A DNA stretch of 64,000 nt from Aquimarina algiphila (GCF_007489275.1 NZ_VLNR01000005.1:1-64000), one strand, 5' to 3'. Counted from the first letter of the stretch, positions 17,409 to 27,204 are shown. Program-made: numbers and translations. Notes: a model not told the origin generated them from the letters alone.

Positions 17409-17959
17409 AGGACCATTTATATTTAAGGATAGCTGTATTATTCCTAATCATCATATGTAGCAATTGCACCTCAGAAACAGAAAAACAAGTTGATAAAACA
17501 AATAAATTACTAGATAATGGTATGCGTTTGGTGGTTAAAAAAACCAATGAAACAACTAAGGAGATAGGAATTTTTTCAAAACATAATTATAGAACAACGC
17601 ATAGCTATACTTATAAATTTACTGTAGATGGAGGTGATGTAAATTGGGATGGAGGAAGTGGTGAGCCTAAACATATACTTTTTTGCGAGAATTCAGTTTA
17701 TGTTCATTATCTAAAAGAAAAATATATTTCAGTTCAAAGAGATACTACAAGTACCGAAATCAATAATAATGGCTATAATATGGTAGAAGAAGTTTTTGAA
17801 TTGTATATTGATAATCGCTATTTTTTTAAGCTTTTTGGAGATGATTATTGGGTAGAAATTACCCCTGAGTCATATGCGAATAAAAAAACATCATGTGATG
17901 AATACAATATCCCAAATGATAATGAACTGTCATTGGTTCAACTAGGAAAAGATGGCTAG
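17405..17959 (+). CDS. Hypothetical lipoprotein
   Basis: The N-terminus is a hydrophobic segment followed by ICSNCTSE, so Cys21 (or the nearby first Cys) is a plausible lipidation site. The remaining 160 residues are polar and beta-rich, with two notable Gly/Asp-Trp stretches (GGDVNWDGGSGEP). I recognise no domain. Translational coupling to the S51 peptidase gene suggests a related role, perhaps in the same envelope peptide-handling pathway; this is inference. Confidence 0.55.
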   Translation: MKDHLYLRIAVLFLIIICSNCTSETEKQVDKTNKLLDNGMRLVVKKTNETTKEIGIFSKHNYRTTHSYTYKFTVDGGDVNWDGGSGEPKHILFCENSVYVHYLKEKYISVQRDTTSTEINNNGYNMVEEVFELYIDNRYFFKLFGDDYWVEITPESYANKKTSCDEYNIPNDNELSLVQLGKDG

Positions 17960-17964
17960 TTTTG

Positions 17965-18330
17965 TCAACAATCAAAACTTCCATTACATAATATCATCTT
18001 ATAAGCCATAGTCAATCCATAGATAAACGCGTCCAAAATTGGTATGCTAGCAAAAAGTATAGATAGAAAATGTTTCTTACTAGCAAATAATACCCATGAA
18101 GGTATAAGACTACCAAATACTATAAAAGGAAAGAAAATTAGGCTTGCAACTGAAATAGATTGTATGATACTATCATGAGTAAGAGGAGCACTAAACATAA
18201 AAAATGCTGCCAGGATAAATGGTATCGTTGGTAATATAAGTATGATAGAAACAATACTTACAATGATAAGATAAACCCTAATCCTATTTCTCTTTTTGAT
18301 TTCTTTTTCATTATTAATAATTTCAGACAT
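17965..18330 (-). CDS. Hypothetical integral membrane protein
   Basis: A basic N-terminus (KEIKKRNRIR) is followed by about four hydrophobic helices (residues 19-43, 58-78, 83-100 and 100-118) in 121 residues. It ends in NGSFDC. No family is recognised. It is convergent with the lipoprotein gene, only 5 bp apart, and no terminator is visible between them. Confidence 0.55.
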   Translation of the reverse strand: MSEIINNEKEIKKRNRIRVYLIIVSIVSIILILPTIPFILAAFFMFSAPLTHDSIIQSISVASLIFFPFIVFGSLIPSWVLFASKKHFLSILFASIPILDAFIYGLTMAYKMILCNGSFDC

Positions 18331-18402
18331 ATTTTCTTTTATGACTTATTTTAAATAACGTTAAATATACAATAAGAATATTTTAATTTATATCAGTTCT
18401 AA

Positions 18403-18410
18403 TACCTTTG
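18403..18410 (+). promoter_or_regulatory. -7 promoter element for the MATE transporter gene
   Basis: TACCTTTG is a perfect TAnnTTTG match. A TTG codon that would extend the reading frame lies inside this element, so translation must start at the later ATG (18429). Confidence 0.5.
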
Positions 18411-18428
18411 CGAGTTCAAAATCAAAGA

Positions 18429-19799
18429 ATGCTACAACAATACACCAAAGAGTTTCGATACAACCTTAAACTTGCAGCACCAGTAATGTTGGGAATGCTA
18501 GGGCATACTTTTGTGGGATTGATCGATAATATTATGGTGGGACAGTTGGGAACCGCAGAATTAGCTGCAGTATCTTTGGGAAATAGTTTTATGTTTATAG
18601 CGATGTCCCTGGGTATTGGTTTTTCTACGGCAATTACACCCTTAGTTGCAGAAGCAGATGGGGAGAATAATTTTAAAACAGGTAAGTCAGCGTTTAAACA
18701 TGGGTTATTTTTATGCACAACTTTAGGAATAGCTTTGTTTCTATTGATTTTGGTAGCAAAACCATTGATGTATTTCATGAAACAACCCATAGAAGTGGTT
18801 GAATTAGCAATACCATATCTGGATTTGGTTGCTTTTTCTTTGATTCCATTAGTAAGTTTTCAAGCACTAAAACAATTCTCAGATGGATTATCTATGACAA
18901 GTTATCCAATGTATGCTACACTCATTGCAAATGTGGTTAATATTGTTTTAAATTATCTATTGATCTTTGGTAAGTTTGGTTTTCCTCAAATGGGAATAGT
19001 TGGAGCGGCTGTAGGGACTTTGGTTTCAAGATTAGTAATGGTTATTTTTTTGTGGATACTGCTTAGAGGTAAAGAAAAATCAAAAGCTTATGTTACACAA
19101 ATTAAATTCTTTGTTTTAGAAAGTAAAATGCTCAATAAAATAATAGCATTAGGGTTTCCTTCTGCTTTACAGATGTTTTTTGAAGTTGCAATTTTTACCG
19201 CTGCCATATTGTTATCAGGAATTTTGGGCAAAAATCCGCAAGCGGCAAATCAAATTGCGTTGAATTTATCTTCAATGACATTTATGGTCGCTATGGGGCT
19301 TAGTGTGGCAGCAATGGTACGTGTTGGTAATCAAAAAGGATTACAGCAGTTTGCAGAGTTGAGAAGAATTGCCATATCAATTTTTTTGTTGTCTTTTCTT
19401 ATAGCAACCGTTTTTGCATTGATTTTTATCATCTTTAATCAAATGTTACCTAAAATTTATTTAGATGTAAAAGATGTAAAAAATCTTACGGATAATACAG
19501 AGGTGATCACTATTGCGGCTAAATTGTTACTTATAGCAGCATTATTTCAAATTTCGGACGCTATACAGGTTACTGTATTAGGAGCTTTACGTGGACTTCA
19601 GGATGTTAAAATACCGACATTTATTACATTTATTGCGTATTGGGTAGTAGGATTTCCTATTAGTTATTATTTAGGATTGTATACTGAATATAAAAGCTCA
19701 GGGATTTGGATTGGATTATTGGCGGGACTTACTGCTTCTGCCGTTTTATTGTATGTTAGATTCAATGTTTTAACCAAGAAATTAATTCAAAACAAATAG
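18429..19799 (+). CDS. MATE-family multidrug/toxin efflux transporter
   Basis: This inner-membrane antiporter exports cationic compounds at the expense of Na+ or H+. Twelve hydrophobic segments are apparent over 456 residues. Family signatures include LAAPVMLGMLGHTFVGLIDNIMVGQLG in helix 1 (split as LAAPVMLGML and GLIDNIMVGQLG), GIVGAAVGTLVSRL, and ALGFPSALQMFFEVAIF at the start of the second half. The start was chosen at the ATG encoding MLQQYTKEFRY because the upstream TTG overlaps the promoter. It stands alone, and the drug specificity is unknown. Confidence 0.92.
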   Translation: MLQQYTKEFRYNLKLAAPVMLGMLGHTFVGLIDNIMVGQLGTAELAAVSLGNSFMFIAMSLGIGFSTAITPLVAEADGENNFKTGKSAFKHGLFLCTTLGIALFLLILVAKPLMYFMKQPIEVVELAIPYLDLVAFSLIPLVSFQALKQFSDGLSMTSYPMYATLIANVVNIVLNYLLIFGKFGFPQMGIVGAAVGTLVSRLVMVIFLWILLRGKEKSKAYVTQIKFFVLESKMLNKIIALGFPSALQMFFEVAIFTAAILLSGILGKNPQAANQIALNLSSMTFMVAMGLSVAAMVRVGNQKGLQQFAELRRIAISIFLLSFLIATVFALIFIIFNQMLPKIYLDVKDVKNLTDNTEVITIAAKLLLIAALFQISDAIQVTVLGALRGLQDVKIPTFITFIAYWVVGFPISYYLGLYTEYKSSGIWIGLLAGLTASAVLLYVRFNVLTKKLIQNK

Positions 19800-19961
19800 T
19801 ATTTCCAAGCGCTATTCAGGTTTTTTTTTATCCTGAAAACCATGTAAAAAAGGCTTCTCTTTTTAAATAAAATAAAAGTTGAATACCTTTTTTACACTTC
19901 TTGCGTTTATTTGGTATTAACTAATAATTAACTATCTTTCCAAAAAATACAGAATACAAAA

Positions 19962-21047
19962 ATGAGAGTCCCAAATTCTAAATTTTGTCTGCTGCTTATC
20001 GTTTTCGCTTTAATGGTAAGTCAGAGTGGTACGAGTCAAAACTTTACTCATAGTAAAAATCAGAATCTTATTCCTAATCCAAGTTTCGAAGAAACCAATG
20101 CAGCCGTTAAAAGGTTAGACATGGAAATGCAGAATTTTGGGATTATGAAGGATTGGAAACCAGCTATTAATACTCCCGATGCTTATCATCCAGATTTAGA
20201 GTTGATTAGATTTATTCATAAATCTCCTAATTTCTTAAAACAGTTTGGAGCACAGGAACCAAGAACTGGAGAAGGAAAAGTAGGAATGTATATTGCTGGA
20301 GGGACATATAAAGAAGGGGTAACAGCTAAACTGAAACGGCCCCTTTCAGCAGGGAAATACTACTATTTTCATATGTATGTTTCTTTGGGAGAAGGGATTT
20401 CAAATTCATGTACTTCATCTATAGGAACATATTTTAGTGCCAGAAGTCCTAAAATAACAGGAACATCAAAATTACCACTACATATAGAGTCCTCAAAAAT
20501 GGTATGTGATACCAAGGAATGGGTTAAAGTATGTGGAGTATATAGAGCAAAAGGAACAGAAAAGTACCTTTCGTTAGGATATTTCTCTGATGGGCCAAAA
20601 GGAAAATCTGTAAAAGGAGGTGGGTTTGATACAGCTTATTATTTTATCGATGATGTTCTATTAATGGAAATGAGAGATACTAAGAACCTCTCTTCTAGTC
20701 AGGTTTGTGATATGGCTTTGGATTTTTCTCCTGTAGAATTTTTAATTGGAGAGAGTGAAGCATATACAGAGATTAAAAAAGCATTAGATTCATATATCCA
20801 ATATGTGAAGATATTTAAAGTAACCTCTGTTAAAATTAGTGGTCATGCAGATGATGCGGGAACAGCTTTTGAAAATGAAATCATGTCTGCAATGAGAGCC
20901 ATTAATGTTAAACAATACTTTGTTGAACAAGGGATTGACGAATCTATTATAGAAGTAATTGCAGCTGGAAATACTGAACCTGTTGTTACCAAGGGATCTA
21001 ACCTCGATCCAGAATCGAATAATAGAGTAGAAATTAAGATCGAATAG
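19962..21047 (+). CDS. OmpA-family C-terminal domain protein, secreted
   Basis: Signal peptide (about 1-26, GTSQNF), then a 220-residue N-terminal region beginning LIPNPSFEE, typical of a carbohydrate-binding-like jelly roll seen in flavobacterial OmpA proteins. The C-terminal OmpA-like domain (about 250-361) binds peptidoglycan; VKISGHADDAGTAFENEIMSAMRAINVKQYFVEQGI and ESNNRVEIKIE carry the conserved Asp/Arg positions. The classical loop reads GHADDAGT. It probably links an outer-membrane or periplasmic module to the cell wall. Confidence 0.85.
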   Translation: MRVPNSKFCLLLIVFALMVSQSGTSQNFTHSKNQNLIPNPSFEETNAAVKRLDMEMQNFGIMKDWKPAINTPDAYHPDLELIRFIHKSPNFLKQFGAQEPRTGEGKVGMYIAGGTYKEGVTAKLKRPLSAGKYYYFHMYVSLGEGISNSCTSSIGTYFSARSPKITGTSKLPLHIESSKMVCDTKEWVKVCGVYRAKGTEKYLSLGYFSDGPKGKSVKGGGFDTAYYFIDDVLLMEMRDTKNLSSSQVCDMALDFSPVEFLIGESEAYTEIKKALDSYIQYVKIFKVTSVKISGHADDAGTAFENEIMSAMRAINVKQYFVEQGIDESIIEVIAAGNTEPVVTKGSNLDPESNNRVEIKIE

Positions 21048-21083
21048 TTAAAGAATTATTTTCTGATGTATCTGAAAAGATAG

Positions 21084-21091
21084 TACCTTTG
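21084..21091 (+). promoter_or_regulatory. -7 promoter element for the 75-residue acidic protein gene
   Basis: TACCTTTG matches TAnnTTTG exactly and lies 25 bp before the ATG at 21116. The GTG at 21107 would leave too short a leader. Confidence 0.45.
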
Positions 21092-21115
21092 GCTTTATAA
21101 TTTTATGTGTTGATT

Positions 21116-21343
21116 ATGGGCTTTCCGAAATTCTTATTAGGAGATAATACAGATTATCCAGATGCTATTTTTGTGATTCATACCGAGTTCCCCAGATTTA
21201 TTATTAATCTTGCAGATGACGAAGTAGAATGGTTAGAAGAGTTTGATAAAAATGATGAGAAAGATTTACAGGAAGAAGCAGAGAACCTTTTTCAAGCAGC
21301 TAATGATTTCTATGATCGTGAGATAGAGCGATATGATGAATAA
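21116..21343 (+). CDS. Small acidic cytosolic protein
   Basis: This 75-residue protein starts MGFPKFLLGDNTDYPDA and ends in an acidic helix (LQEEAENLFQAANDFYDREIERYDE). It has no membrane segment or signal. I recognise the general style of a conserved flavobacterial small protein but no function. The ATG was preferred over an upstream in-frame GTG because of the promoter position. It is 18 bp from the PAP2 phosphatase gene, so the two are likely co-transcribed. Confidence 0.65.
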   Translation: MGFPKFLLGDNTDYPDAIFVIHTEFPRFIINLADDEVEWLEEFDKNDEKDLQEEAENLFQAANDFYDREIERYDE

Positions 21344-21361
21344 TAATACAATATCTTAAGA

Positions 21362-21934
21362 ATGGAAGAGCTTATACAATTAGATAAAGATCTTTTTTTA
21401 TATCTCAATAATTTAGGAACTCCTGCATGGGATGGATTTTGGTTATTTATGACTGAAAAGTTTTATCAAATCCCCTTGTATTTAGTATTGCTATTCTTTT
21501 TTTATAAGTATTTTGGTATTAGAGGAACAATTATCACTTTAATTGTTGTAGCCGCTTTGATTACCGCTACAGATCAATTATCAAATTTGTTTAAAAATGT
21601 ATTATTTATGCGTCCAAGACCATGTAGGGCAGATGGAGTTGCAGAGTTAGCACGCTTTATTGCAGAAAGATGTGGAAGACATGGTTATTTTTCTGGTCAT
21701 GCAGCCAGCTCTATGGCATTAGCATTTTTTACAGGTTTAACCTTGCAGAAACATTTAAAATACATTTTTCCTTTTATGGTAGTATGGTCTATCATTGTAG
21801 CGTATAGTAGGATTTATGTAGGAGTTCATTATCCTGGAGATATAATCACGGGTATGGCAATTGGTATCGTATTAGGAGTAGGAGCTTATAAACTCCAAGG
21901 ACTTCTTATTAAGAAATATGGTGAAACTTCGTAA
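21362..21934 (+). CDS. PAP2-family membrane phosphatase
   Basis: This inner-membrane phosphatase probably acts on a lipid pyrophosphate or phosphatidate. Five to six hydrophobic helices flank the three PAP2 motifs: K78...RPRP (84-87), SGH at 111-113 (YFSGHAASS), and SR at 149-150 with H156 and D160 (YSRIYVGVHYPGD). Catalysis goes through the motif-3 histidine. In Bacteroidota such proteins recycle undecaprenyl pyrophosphate or trim lipid A. The substrate cannot be assigned from sequence alone. It lies downstream of a small acidic protein gene. Confidence 0.9.
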   Translation: MEELIQLDKDLFLYLNNLGTPAWDGFWLFMTEKFYQIPLYLVLLFFFYKYFGIRGTIITLIVVAALITATDQLSNLFKNVLFMRPRPCRADGVAELARFIAERCGRHGYFSGHAASSMALAFFTGLTLQKHLKYIFPFMVVWSIIVAYSRIYVGVHYPGDIITGMAIGIVLGVGAYKLQGLLIKKYGETS

Positions 21935-22022
21935 AATTTAATTGACTTTCTCTTTTGTACTAAAAACAGATATACTTGTTATTTTCACTGAAAACAGGGT
22001 GCTATTTATTAAACATTTCATA

Positions 22023-22030
22023 TACTTTTG
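22023..22030 (+). promoter_or_regulatory. -7 promoter element for a small secreted protein gene
   Basis: TACTTTTG matches TAnnTTTG. The upstream GTG at 22035 would leave almost no leader, so the ATG at 22062 is the better start. Confidence 0.4.
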
Positions 22031-22061
22031 ATAGGTGTCAATTTATTATAACGTAAATCAT

Positions 22062-22406
22062 ATGATTAGAAAAATAAGCATAATGATTGTGTTCATTTTT
22101 ATAGGTCATTTTCAAAGAGAATGTTATAGTCAAACGATAAGAACTAATAGCATTGTTGATATTGAAGAGGTTATAAAACAGAAGGAAAATGATAAAAGAC
22201 AACAGGCAATGCTAATCAATTTTGAAAAAAGATATAAAATAGATGATCGTATTTTAGTTGAAGAATTTCAAAACTATTATGAGCTAATAGTGAGTCATTT
22301 AGATAAAAATGGGTATACAGGTGGAGCAGAAGGATATACACTGGATAAAAAAACAGGAAAAATAAAAATGGTGTGGCATGAACACCCTATGAAATTGCCA
22401 GAATGA
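22062..22406 (+). CDS. Hypothetical small secreted protein
   Basis: The N-terminus MIRKISIMIVFIFIGHF is a signal sequence ending near CYSQT. The 90-residue mature part is charged and mostly helical, and ends GYTLDKKTGKIKMVWHEHPM. I recognise no family. It is transcribed alone and is convergent with the PBP1A gene, 72 bp away. Confidence 0.5.
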   Translation: MIRKISIMIVFIFIGHFQRECYSQTIRTNSIVDIEEVIKQKENDKRQQAMLINFEKRYKIDDRILVEEFQNYYELIVSHLDKNGYTGGAEGYTLDKKTGKIKMVWHEHPMKLPE

Positions 22407-22478
22407 ATATTTTTCTAGTTAAGATTTTTTAATAATACCTAAGAATTTTACAAGAAGCAATTGGCTATATACTACTAC

Positions 22479-24722
22479 TTATGCTTTTCTAAATTTTTTC
22501 TTTTTCTTCTTTTTACCAAAAAGACGCTTAAGAAAGTTGTCTCTCTTCTCGGGTTTACAATCAATATCTTTTAATACTTCTTCAGAGATCTCCTCAAATT
22601 TACTTTTGGTTATAGGGTCAAAAATAGGGTCTTGATTCATTTTTTGATATAGCTTAGCAAAAATGGGCAATGCAGTATTAGCTCCCTGACCTAGTGCTGT
22701 TGTTTTAAATCCTATATTATAATTATCGTTTCCAACCCAAGTAATGGATACCAAGTTGGGAGTAATTGCAACAAACCATCCATCTTTATTATCTTGGGTA
22801 GTTCCTGTTTTACCGGCAATTGCATTTTCTAATTTGTAAGATGTTCTTAGTCTGGTGGCAGTACCTTCATCTATAGTAGATTTCATCATTTCCAAAAGTA
22901 CTTGTCTTGTATACTCATTATAAGCCGGTATTTCTGATACTTCAGGTTCAAATGAGGCTATTAGGTTGCCATTTTTATCTTCAACTCTGGAGATATAGTA
23001 GGGTTTTACACTCTTTCCTTGATTTACATAACTTGCGTACGCTCCAGATAATTCTTTTAATTTAATACCATCTGTACCTAGAGCCATTGCAGGGTCTTCA
23101 GAAAGTGAAGCTGTAATTCCTAATTTTTTTACTTGTTCTACTACTTTAGGGATTCCCACTTCATTAAGTACTTTGACAGCTATAGTATTCACAGAGGTGC
23201 TTAGGGCTTTTTCTAACGTAAAATTGAGATAGGGGTCTTCCTCTTCTGAAGCATTTTTTGGAGTCCAGTTCTTAAGATTAGTATATGTAATTTCTTTTGC
23301 AGAAAAATAAGTACAAGGTTTCATTCCATTTTCAATTGCGGCTGTGTATACAAAGGGTTTAAATGTAGAACCTACTTGTCTTTCACTTTGTGAAACATGA
23401 TCATACTTAAAATAACGATAATCTATTCCGCCAAGATAAGTTCTAACCGCACCTGTTTTTGGGTCAATAGCGATCATTCCAGTATTAAGAAATTTAAGAT
23501 AGTGTTGTAGGCTATCTACAGAAGATATTTTTTTGGTAATGTTCCCATTCCATTCAAATAATTCAATGTCTTTTTTTATTGATAGAGAATCTGTAATTTG
23601 TTTCTCTGTGAGCCCTTGTTCTTTGTATGTCTTATAAATTTTGAGATTTTTAATCGCATTTTCTGCAAGCTTCTTATTGTTTTTCCATGGAGCCGAGCTT
23701 CCATATGATTTTTCATAATTACTTTGTAATATTTGCATATGTTCTTTCATCGCATCCTCTGCCAAAGATTGCATTTTATAATCCATAGTAGTGTAAACAA
23801 TTAGTCCATCATTGTAAATGTCATAAATACTACTGTCTGGTTTCTTATGTTTTTCAAGAATTTTTGCTAATTCTTTTTTTACTTCTTCCCTAAAATAAGG
23901 AGCTAATCCAAGGTCATGATTAAAATGTTGGTAATCGATTTTAATAGGTTGACTCATAGTCTGATTAGATCGATTCGAACTGATATAGTTGTATTTGGTC
24001 ATCTGTTGTAAAACAACATCTCTTCTTAATTGACTTCTCTCAGGAAAAAGTCTTGGATTATAACTATGATTTGCTTTTAAACTTCCTATGAGAGTAGCAG
24101 ATTCTGATAAAGTTAATTGATGGGTTGGTTTATTAAAGAATTTTTGAGATGCACTCTCGATACCATATGTGTTATCTGGAAATGGTACAGTGTTGAAATA
24201 TAATGTAATGATTTCCTGTTTAGAATAGATTTCTTCTATTCTTTTTGCAACAAATGATTCTTTTAGTTTATTAATTACAGTACTAAATATTGTATACTTT
24301 TTTCTGCCAAATAGATTTTTAGCTAACTGAAGAGTAATCGTACTTCCTCCCCCTGATGATTTGTCTTGTAATAAAATGGTTTTAAAAAAAACGCGTAACA
24401 AACTTTTGTTATCTACACCATCATGTTCATAGAATCTAGCATCTTCTGTTGCTACAAGAGCATCAATAAGATGTTGAGGTAGCTCCTCATATGTAATAGG
24501 TTGTCTGTCATAGATATAGTATTTACCAATCAAATGACCATCTTTATCTAATACCTGAGTGGCTTCAGCTTGTTTTAAAGAACTTAATTCTTCTTTATTT
24601 GGTAATTTCCCCCAAAAACCAAAATAAATACTGGCATAAAAGCAGACGCATATTAAAATAAGTCCGCCAATTGTGAACAGAAGCCATTTGGTCCATCTTT
24701 TTTGTACTATCTTTTTTATCAT
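22479..24722 (-). CDS. Penicillin-binding protein 1A (bifunctional transglycosylase/transpeptidase)
   Basis: This class A PBP polymerises and crosslinks peptidoglycan in the periplasm. The 747-residue protein has an N-terminal anchor helix (12-32), a GT51 glycosyltransferase domain with the catalytic ATEDARFYEHDGVD (E93) and GGGSTITLQLAKNLF, and a transpeptidase domain with SxxK at 452-455 (GSTFKPF), SxN at 510-512 and KTG at 638-640. A basic tail (LFGKKKKKKKFRKA) ends the protein. The start is the ATG giving MIKKIVQKRW; an upstream TTG falls in a TAATTTTG promoter element. Confidence 0.95.
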   Translation of the reverse strand: MIKKIVQKRWTKWLLFTIGGLILICVCFYASIYFGFWGKLPNKEELSSLKQAEATQVLDKDGHLIGKYYIYDRQPITYEELPQHLIDALVATEDARFYEHDGVDNKSLLRVFFKTILLQDKSSGGGSTITLQLAKNLFGRKKYTIFSTVINKLKESFVAKRIEEIYSKQEIITLYFNTVPFPDNTYGIESASQKFFNKPTHQLTLSESATLIGSLKANHSYNPRLFPERSQLRRDVVLQQMTKYNYISSNRSNQTMSQPIKIDYQHFNHDLGLAPYFREEVKKELAKILEKHKKPDSSIYDIYNDGLIVYTTMDYKMQSLAEDAMKEHMQILQSNYEKSYGSSAPWKNNKKLAENAIKNLKIYKTYKEQGLTEKQITDSLSIKKDIELFEWNGNITKKISSVDSLQHYLKFLNTGMIAIDPKTGAVRTYLGGIDYRYFKYDHVSQSERQVGSTFKPFVYTAAIENGMKPCTYFSAKEITYTNLKNWTPKNASEEEDPYLNFTLEKALSTSVNTIAVKVLNEVGIPKVVEQVKKLGITASLSEDPAMALGTDGIKLKELSGAYASYVNQGKSVKPYYISRVEDKNGNLIASFEPEVSEIPAYNEYTRQVLLEMMKSTIDEGTATRLRTSYKLENAIAGKTGTTQDNKDGWFVAITPNLVSITWVGNDNYNIGFKTTALGQGANTALPIFAKLYQKMNQDPIFDPITKSKFEEISEEVLKDIDCKPEKRDNFLKRLFGKKKKKKKFRKA

Positions 24723-25158
24723 ACCCCAATCTTGACAATAATAACGTTTGAAACACAAAATTATTAAGTAACATTATATAGTATATGAATTTTCTTAAAC
24801 TCAGGCTTCACAAAATATTTTACTCAATGTATTTGTATTTATGATTTGGAATATTCTAAATTATAAATGTAAATAGATCAGAAAATTTACAATGGTCTCT
24901 TTTCTAGTATGTTGTTTTGATTTATAACAAGAAAAAAGAGAAATATTTTTTGTTTTTTTAAAGCTGTTTTTTTGGAAAGTTTCATTTTTTTTAAGTAGAC
25001 TTGTAGTACTATATTACTCAGTGAAATACTTATTTAATTATTTGAGAATTACTTGAGGTATGTAAAAAGTTTATTCCTCAAGATTTGTGATTTATACTAA
25101 TACATGCGTGCATGTTATTTGTTATTGTATACGTATTAACCTAAACCTACTACAGATC
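24723..25158. other. Intergenic region upstream of PBP1A
   Basis: A TAATTTTG -7 element on the minus strand (24756-24763) serves the PBP1A gene. The rest is very AT-rich. A small perfect dyad, ACATGC-gt-GCATGT (25102-25115), lies 44 bp before the next gene. I see no further gene. Confidence 0.4.
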
Positions 25159-25437
25159 ATGAAAAGAGTAATTGTTGACTACAAGAAATTAAATAAAAAC
25201 ATTTTAAATCTTTTAGTAGAGAAATTTCCAGATGGATATAATGATGACGATATTATCTCATTTAGAAATCAGCATAATGAAGCTATTGAAGCTGTTGAAG
25301 TAAAAACAAATGATACAATTTATTTGGTTAAAATTAGTAAGAGGCTAGCTGATTCTATGCAGAGTTTTGATGGCCCAGGTGTTGATATTCCTTCGGCAGT
25401 AAATGATGAACAGGTAGGAGAGTTAGATATCGAATAG
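25159..25437 (+). CDS. Conserved small cytosolic flavobacterial protein
   Basis: The 92-residue soluble protein begins MKRVIVDYKKLNKNILNLLVEKFPDGYNDDDI and contains AIEAVEVKTNDTIYLVKISKRLAD, then a short acidic tail. Proteins of this exact style are common in flavobacteria and lack a known function. The upstream frame contains no ATG before this one, so the start is secure. It is transcribed alone. Confidence 0.7.
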   Translation: MKRVIVDYKKLNKNILNLLVEKFPDGYNDDDIISFRNQHNEAIEAVEVKTNDTIYLVKISKRLADSMQSFDGPGVDIPSAVNDEQVGELDIE

Positions 25438-25927
25438 TAATATGATTATAATTTAATTTTATTCATATTCTTTACCATTCGACTTTTTTAGGTATACCTT
25501 TCATAATTGAACTTAAAATATTTTTTAAGAACTTCATCAAAGATAAACCTATCCCTGCATTTTTTTCTGTTATGCTTTTGGAGATTAATTCTTCAAAGGT
25601 AGAGAAGTATGGAGTAATATTGTATACCAAAATCTAATGAAAGATAGTGTCAATACATCATATTAACCCTTCCTGAAGTTAATTATCTTAAATACATAAA
25701 ACGCATATTTTTTTACTTAGTGAATAGGCGCTAGTGCTTTATTATATCTTTTTGTTAAGAAAATGTTATAGAAAACTTAATTTTTTTTACTTAATTTACA
25801 ATCTTTCATTGCATTATATGTGATTAAAAATAAAATAATACTTAAGTAAAAGATTAGTTTAACAAATATAACCTGTCAAAAATTAAGGTGAGGGGAAGCC
25901 TGTTTGGAGGTTGTGTAATAAAAGTGA
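25438..25927. other. Intergenic region with a possible minus-strand mini-ORF
   Basis: This 490-bp stretch is AT-rich. On the minus strand, 25472-25630 could encode 52 residues from a TTG start (LVYNITPYFSTFEEL... ending KGIPKKVEW). The composition looks protein-like but the start is weak. I found no terminator, tRNA or repeat here. Confidence 0.3.
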
Positions 25928-27199
25928 ATGAAGCATAAGGGATATTATTTGCTTATTTTTTTTATTGGGATAAAGGTACATAGTCAAATATCTAATAGTA
26001 CAGATAAGAGGCCATTCTTTGTAGTGCCAGAAATTTTAATAGGAAAAACAGGAGAAGCTAATACTGGTTTTCCAGAAACCAAATTACAAAAATCGTTTTT
26101 TGTGAGTTTTGGAAGACGTAGTAGAATGATTGATCAACAATGGGCAATCTTATTAGGTTATCCAAAAACGGGAGTTTCACTTGGTGTAACCGATTTTGGG
26201 AATACTGAAAAATTAGGAATGGCGTATACAGTAATGCCATTTATTGAAGTTGGAATATTTCGAAAATATTCTAGTAGATGGAATTTAAATATAGGTATGG
26301 GGAGTTCCTATATAGATAAGCAATTTCATCCAGATACCAATCCTTTTAATCAAGCCGTTACCACAAAAATTAATTGGGCTTTTAGATCATTTGTTTATTA
26401 TGATATATTTAAAAAAGAGGCACTAAATTGGCGCTTGGGCTTTGGGTATACTCATTATTCTAATGGCCATACAAGATTGCCAAATCAAGGACTTAATTCA
26501 TTTCTAGTTAGTTTATCTTCTAATATAGGAAAAGAAGACAAAACTTCTGATAAAGATCGAATCATTCAAAAAGAGAAAAGAATTCGTTCTTCAGAAACTT
26601 ATTTTTCTGGAAGGATAGGGATTGGTCAAAATGTACTTTCTCGTATTTATAATGACAAAAAAGAAGTATATTCAATAGCGTTGTCTGCTGGTAAAATTAT
26701 AAACAGAACTTTTAAGTTTGGCGCTGGGTTTTATTATCGATTTTATGAACAATATTATGATCATATAAATGAAAATGGACCGCTAATAAGCGAGCAAGTA
26801 CCTAATTTTAGAGATAACCCTTACCGATATGCAACAAATTTAGGTTTTTTTGCAAGTACAGAGTTTTTAATGGGGCATGTGGGAGTAGAAATAGACCTTG
26901 GTATAAATATTTATAAACCTTTTTATAAAATTGACTGGCAACTTAGTCAAGGATATTTCTTTAAAGGAGAATATACCAGACTTGGAGAATTAGACTCATA
27001 TTACCAGATAAAACGAACTATATCGTCAAAGCTAGAGATAAAATACTATTTGTTTAATACTAACAAGTCTCCTAAGAATAATATCTATATCGGGGCTAGT
27101 ATTAATGCTAACCTAGGACAAGCTGATTTTTCTGATCTTAGTTTAGGGTATGTATATCGATTTAATTTTAAAGAAAGAAAACACACACGTTCTAATTAA
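25928..27199 (+). CDS. PagL-like acyloxyacyl hydrolase / lipid A 3-O-deacylase family outer-membrane protein
   Basis: A signal peptide (about 1-20, VHSQ) is followed by a beta-barrel-like region. The catalytic-site motif of the PagL-like family is visible as YTHYSNGHTRLPNQGLN, with H176 and S178. PagL removes the 3-O acyl chain of lipid A at the outer membrane. At 423 residues this protein is much longer than PagL (about 170); the extra C-terminal half (about 210-423) looks like a second strand-rich region ending LSLGYVYRFNFKERKH. The barrel location and hydrolase activity are inferred from family. Confidence 0.75.
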   Translation: MKHKGYYLLIFFIGIKVHSQISNSTDKRPFFVVPEILIGKTGEANTGFPETKLQKSFFVSFGRRSRMIDQQWAILLGYPKTGVSLGVTDFGNTEKLGMAYTVMPFIEVGIFRKYSSRWNLNIGMGSSYIDKQFHPDTNPFNQAVTTKINWAFRSFVYYDIFKKEALNWRLGFGYTHYSNGHTRLPNQGLNSFLVSLSSNIGKEDKTSDKDRIIQKEKRIRSSETYFSGRIGIGQNVLSRIYNDKKEVYSIALSAGKIINRTFKFGAGFYYRFYEQYYDHINENGPLISEQVPNFRDNPYRYATNLGFFASTEFLMGHVGVEIDLGINIYKPFYKIDWQLSQGYFFKGEYTRLGELDSYYQIKRTISSKLEIKYYLFNTNKSPKNNIYIGASINANLGQADFSDLSLGYVYRFNFKERKHTRSN

Positions 27200-27204
27200 G
27201 CTGC

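Noticed and set aside
19818-19840. TTCAGG / CCTGAA with a T-rich loop after the MATE gene
   Set aside because: The T-run is in the loop and not after the stem.
25102-25115. Dyad ACATGC-gt-GCATGT
   Set aside because: Short and near nothing specific; could be an operator, but no second copy was seen.
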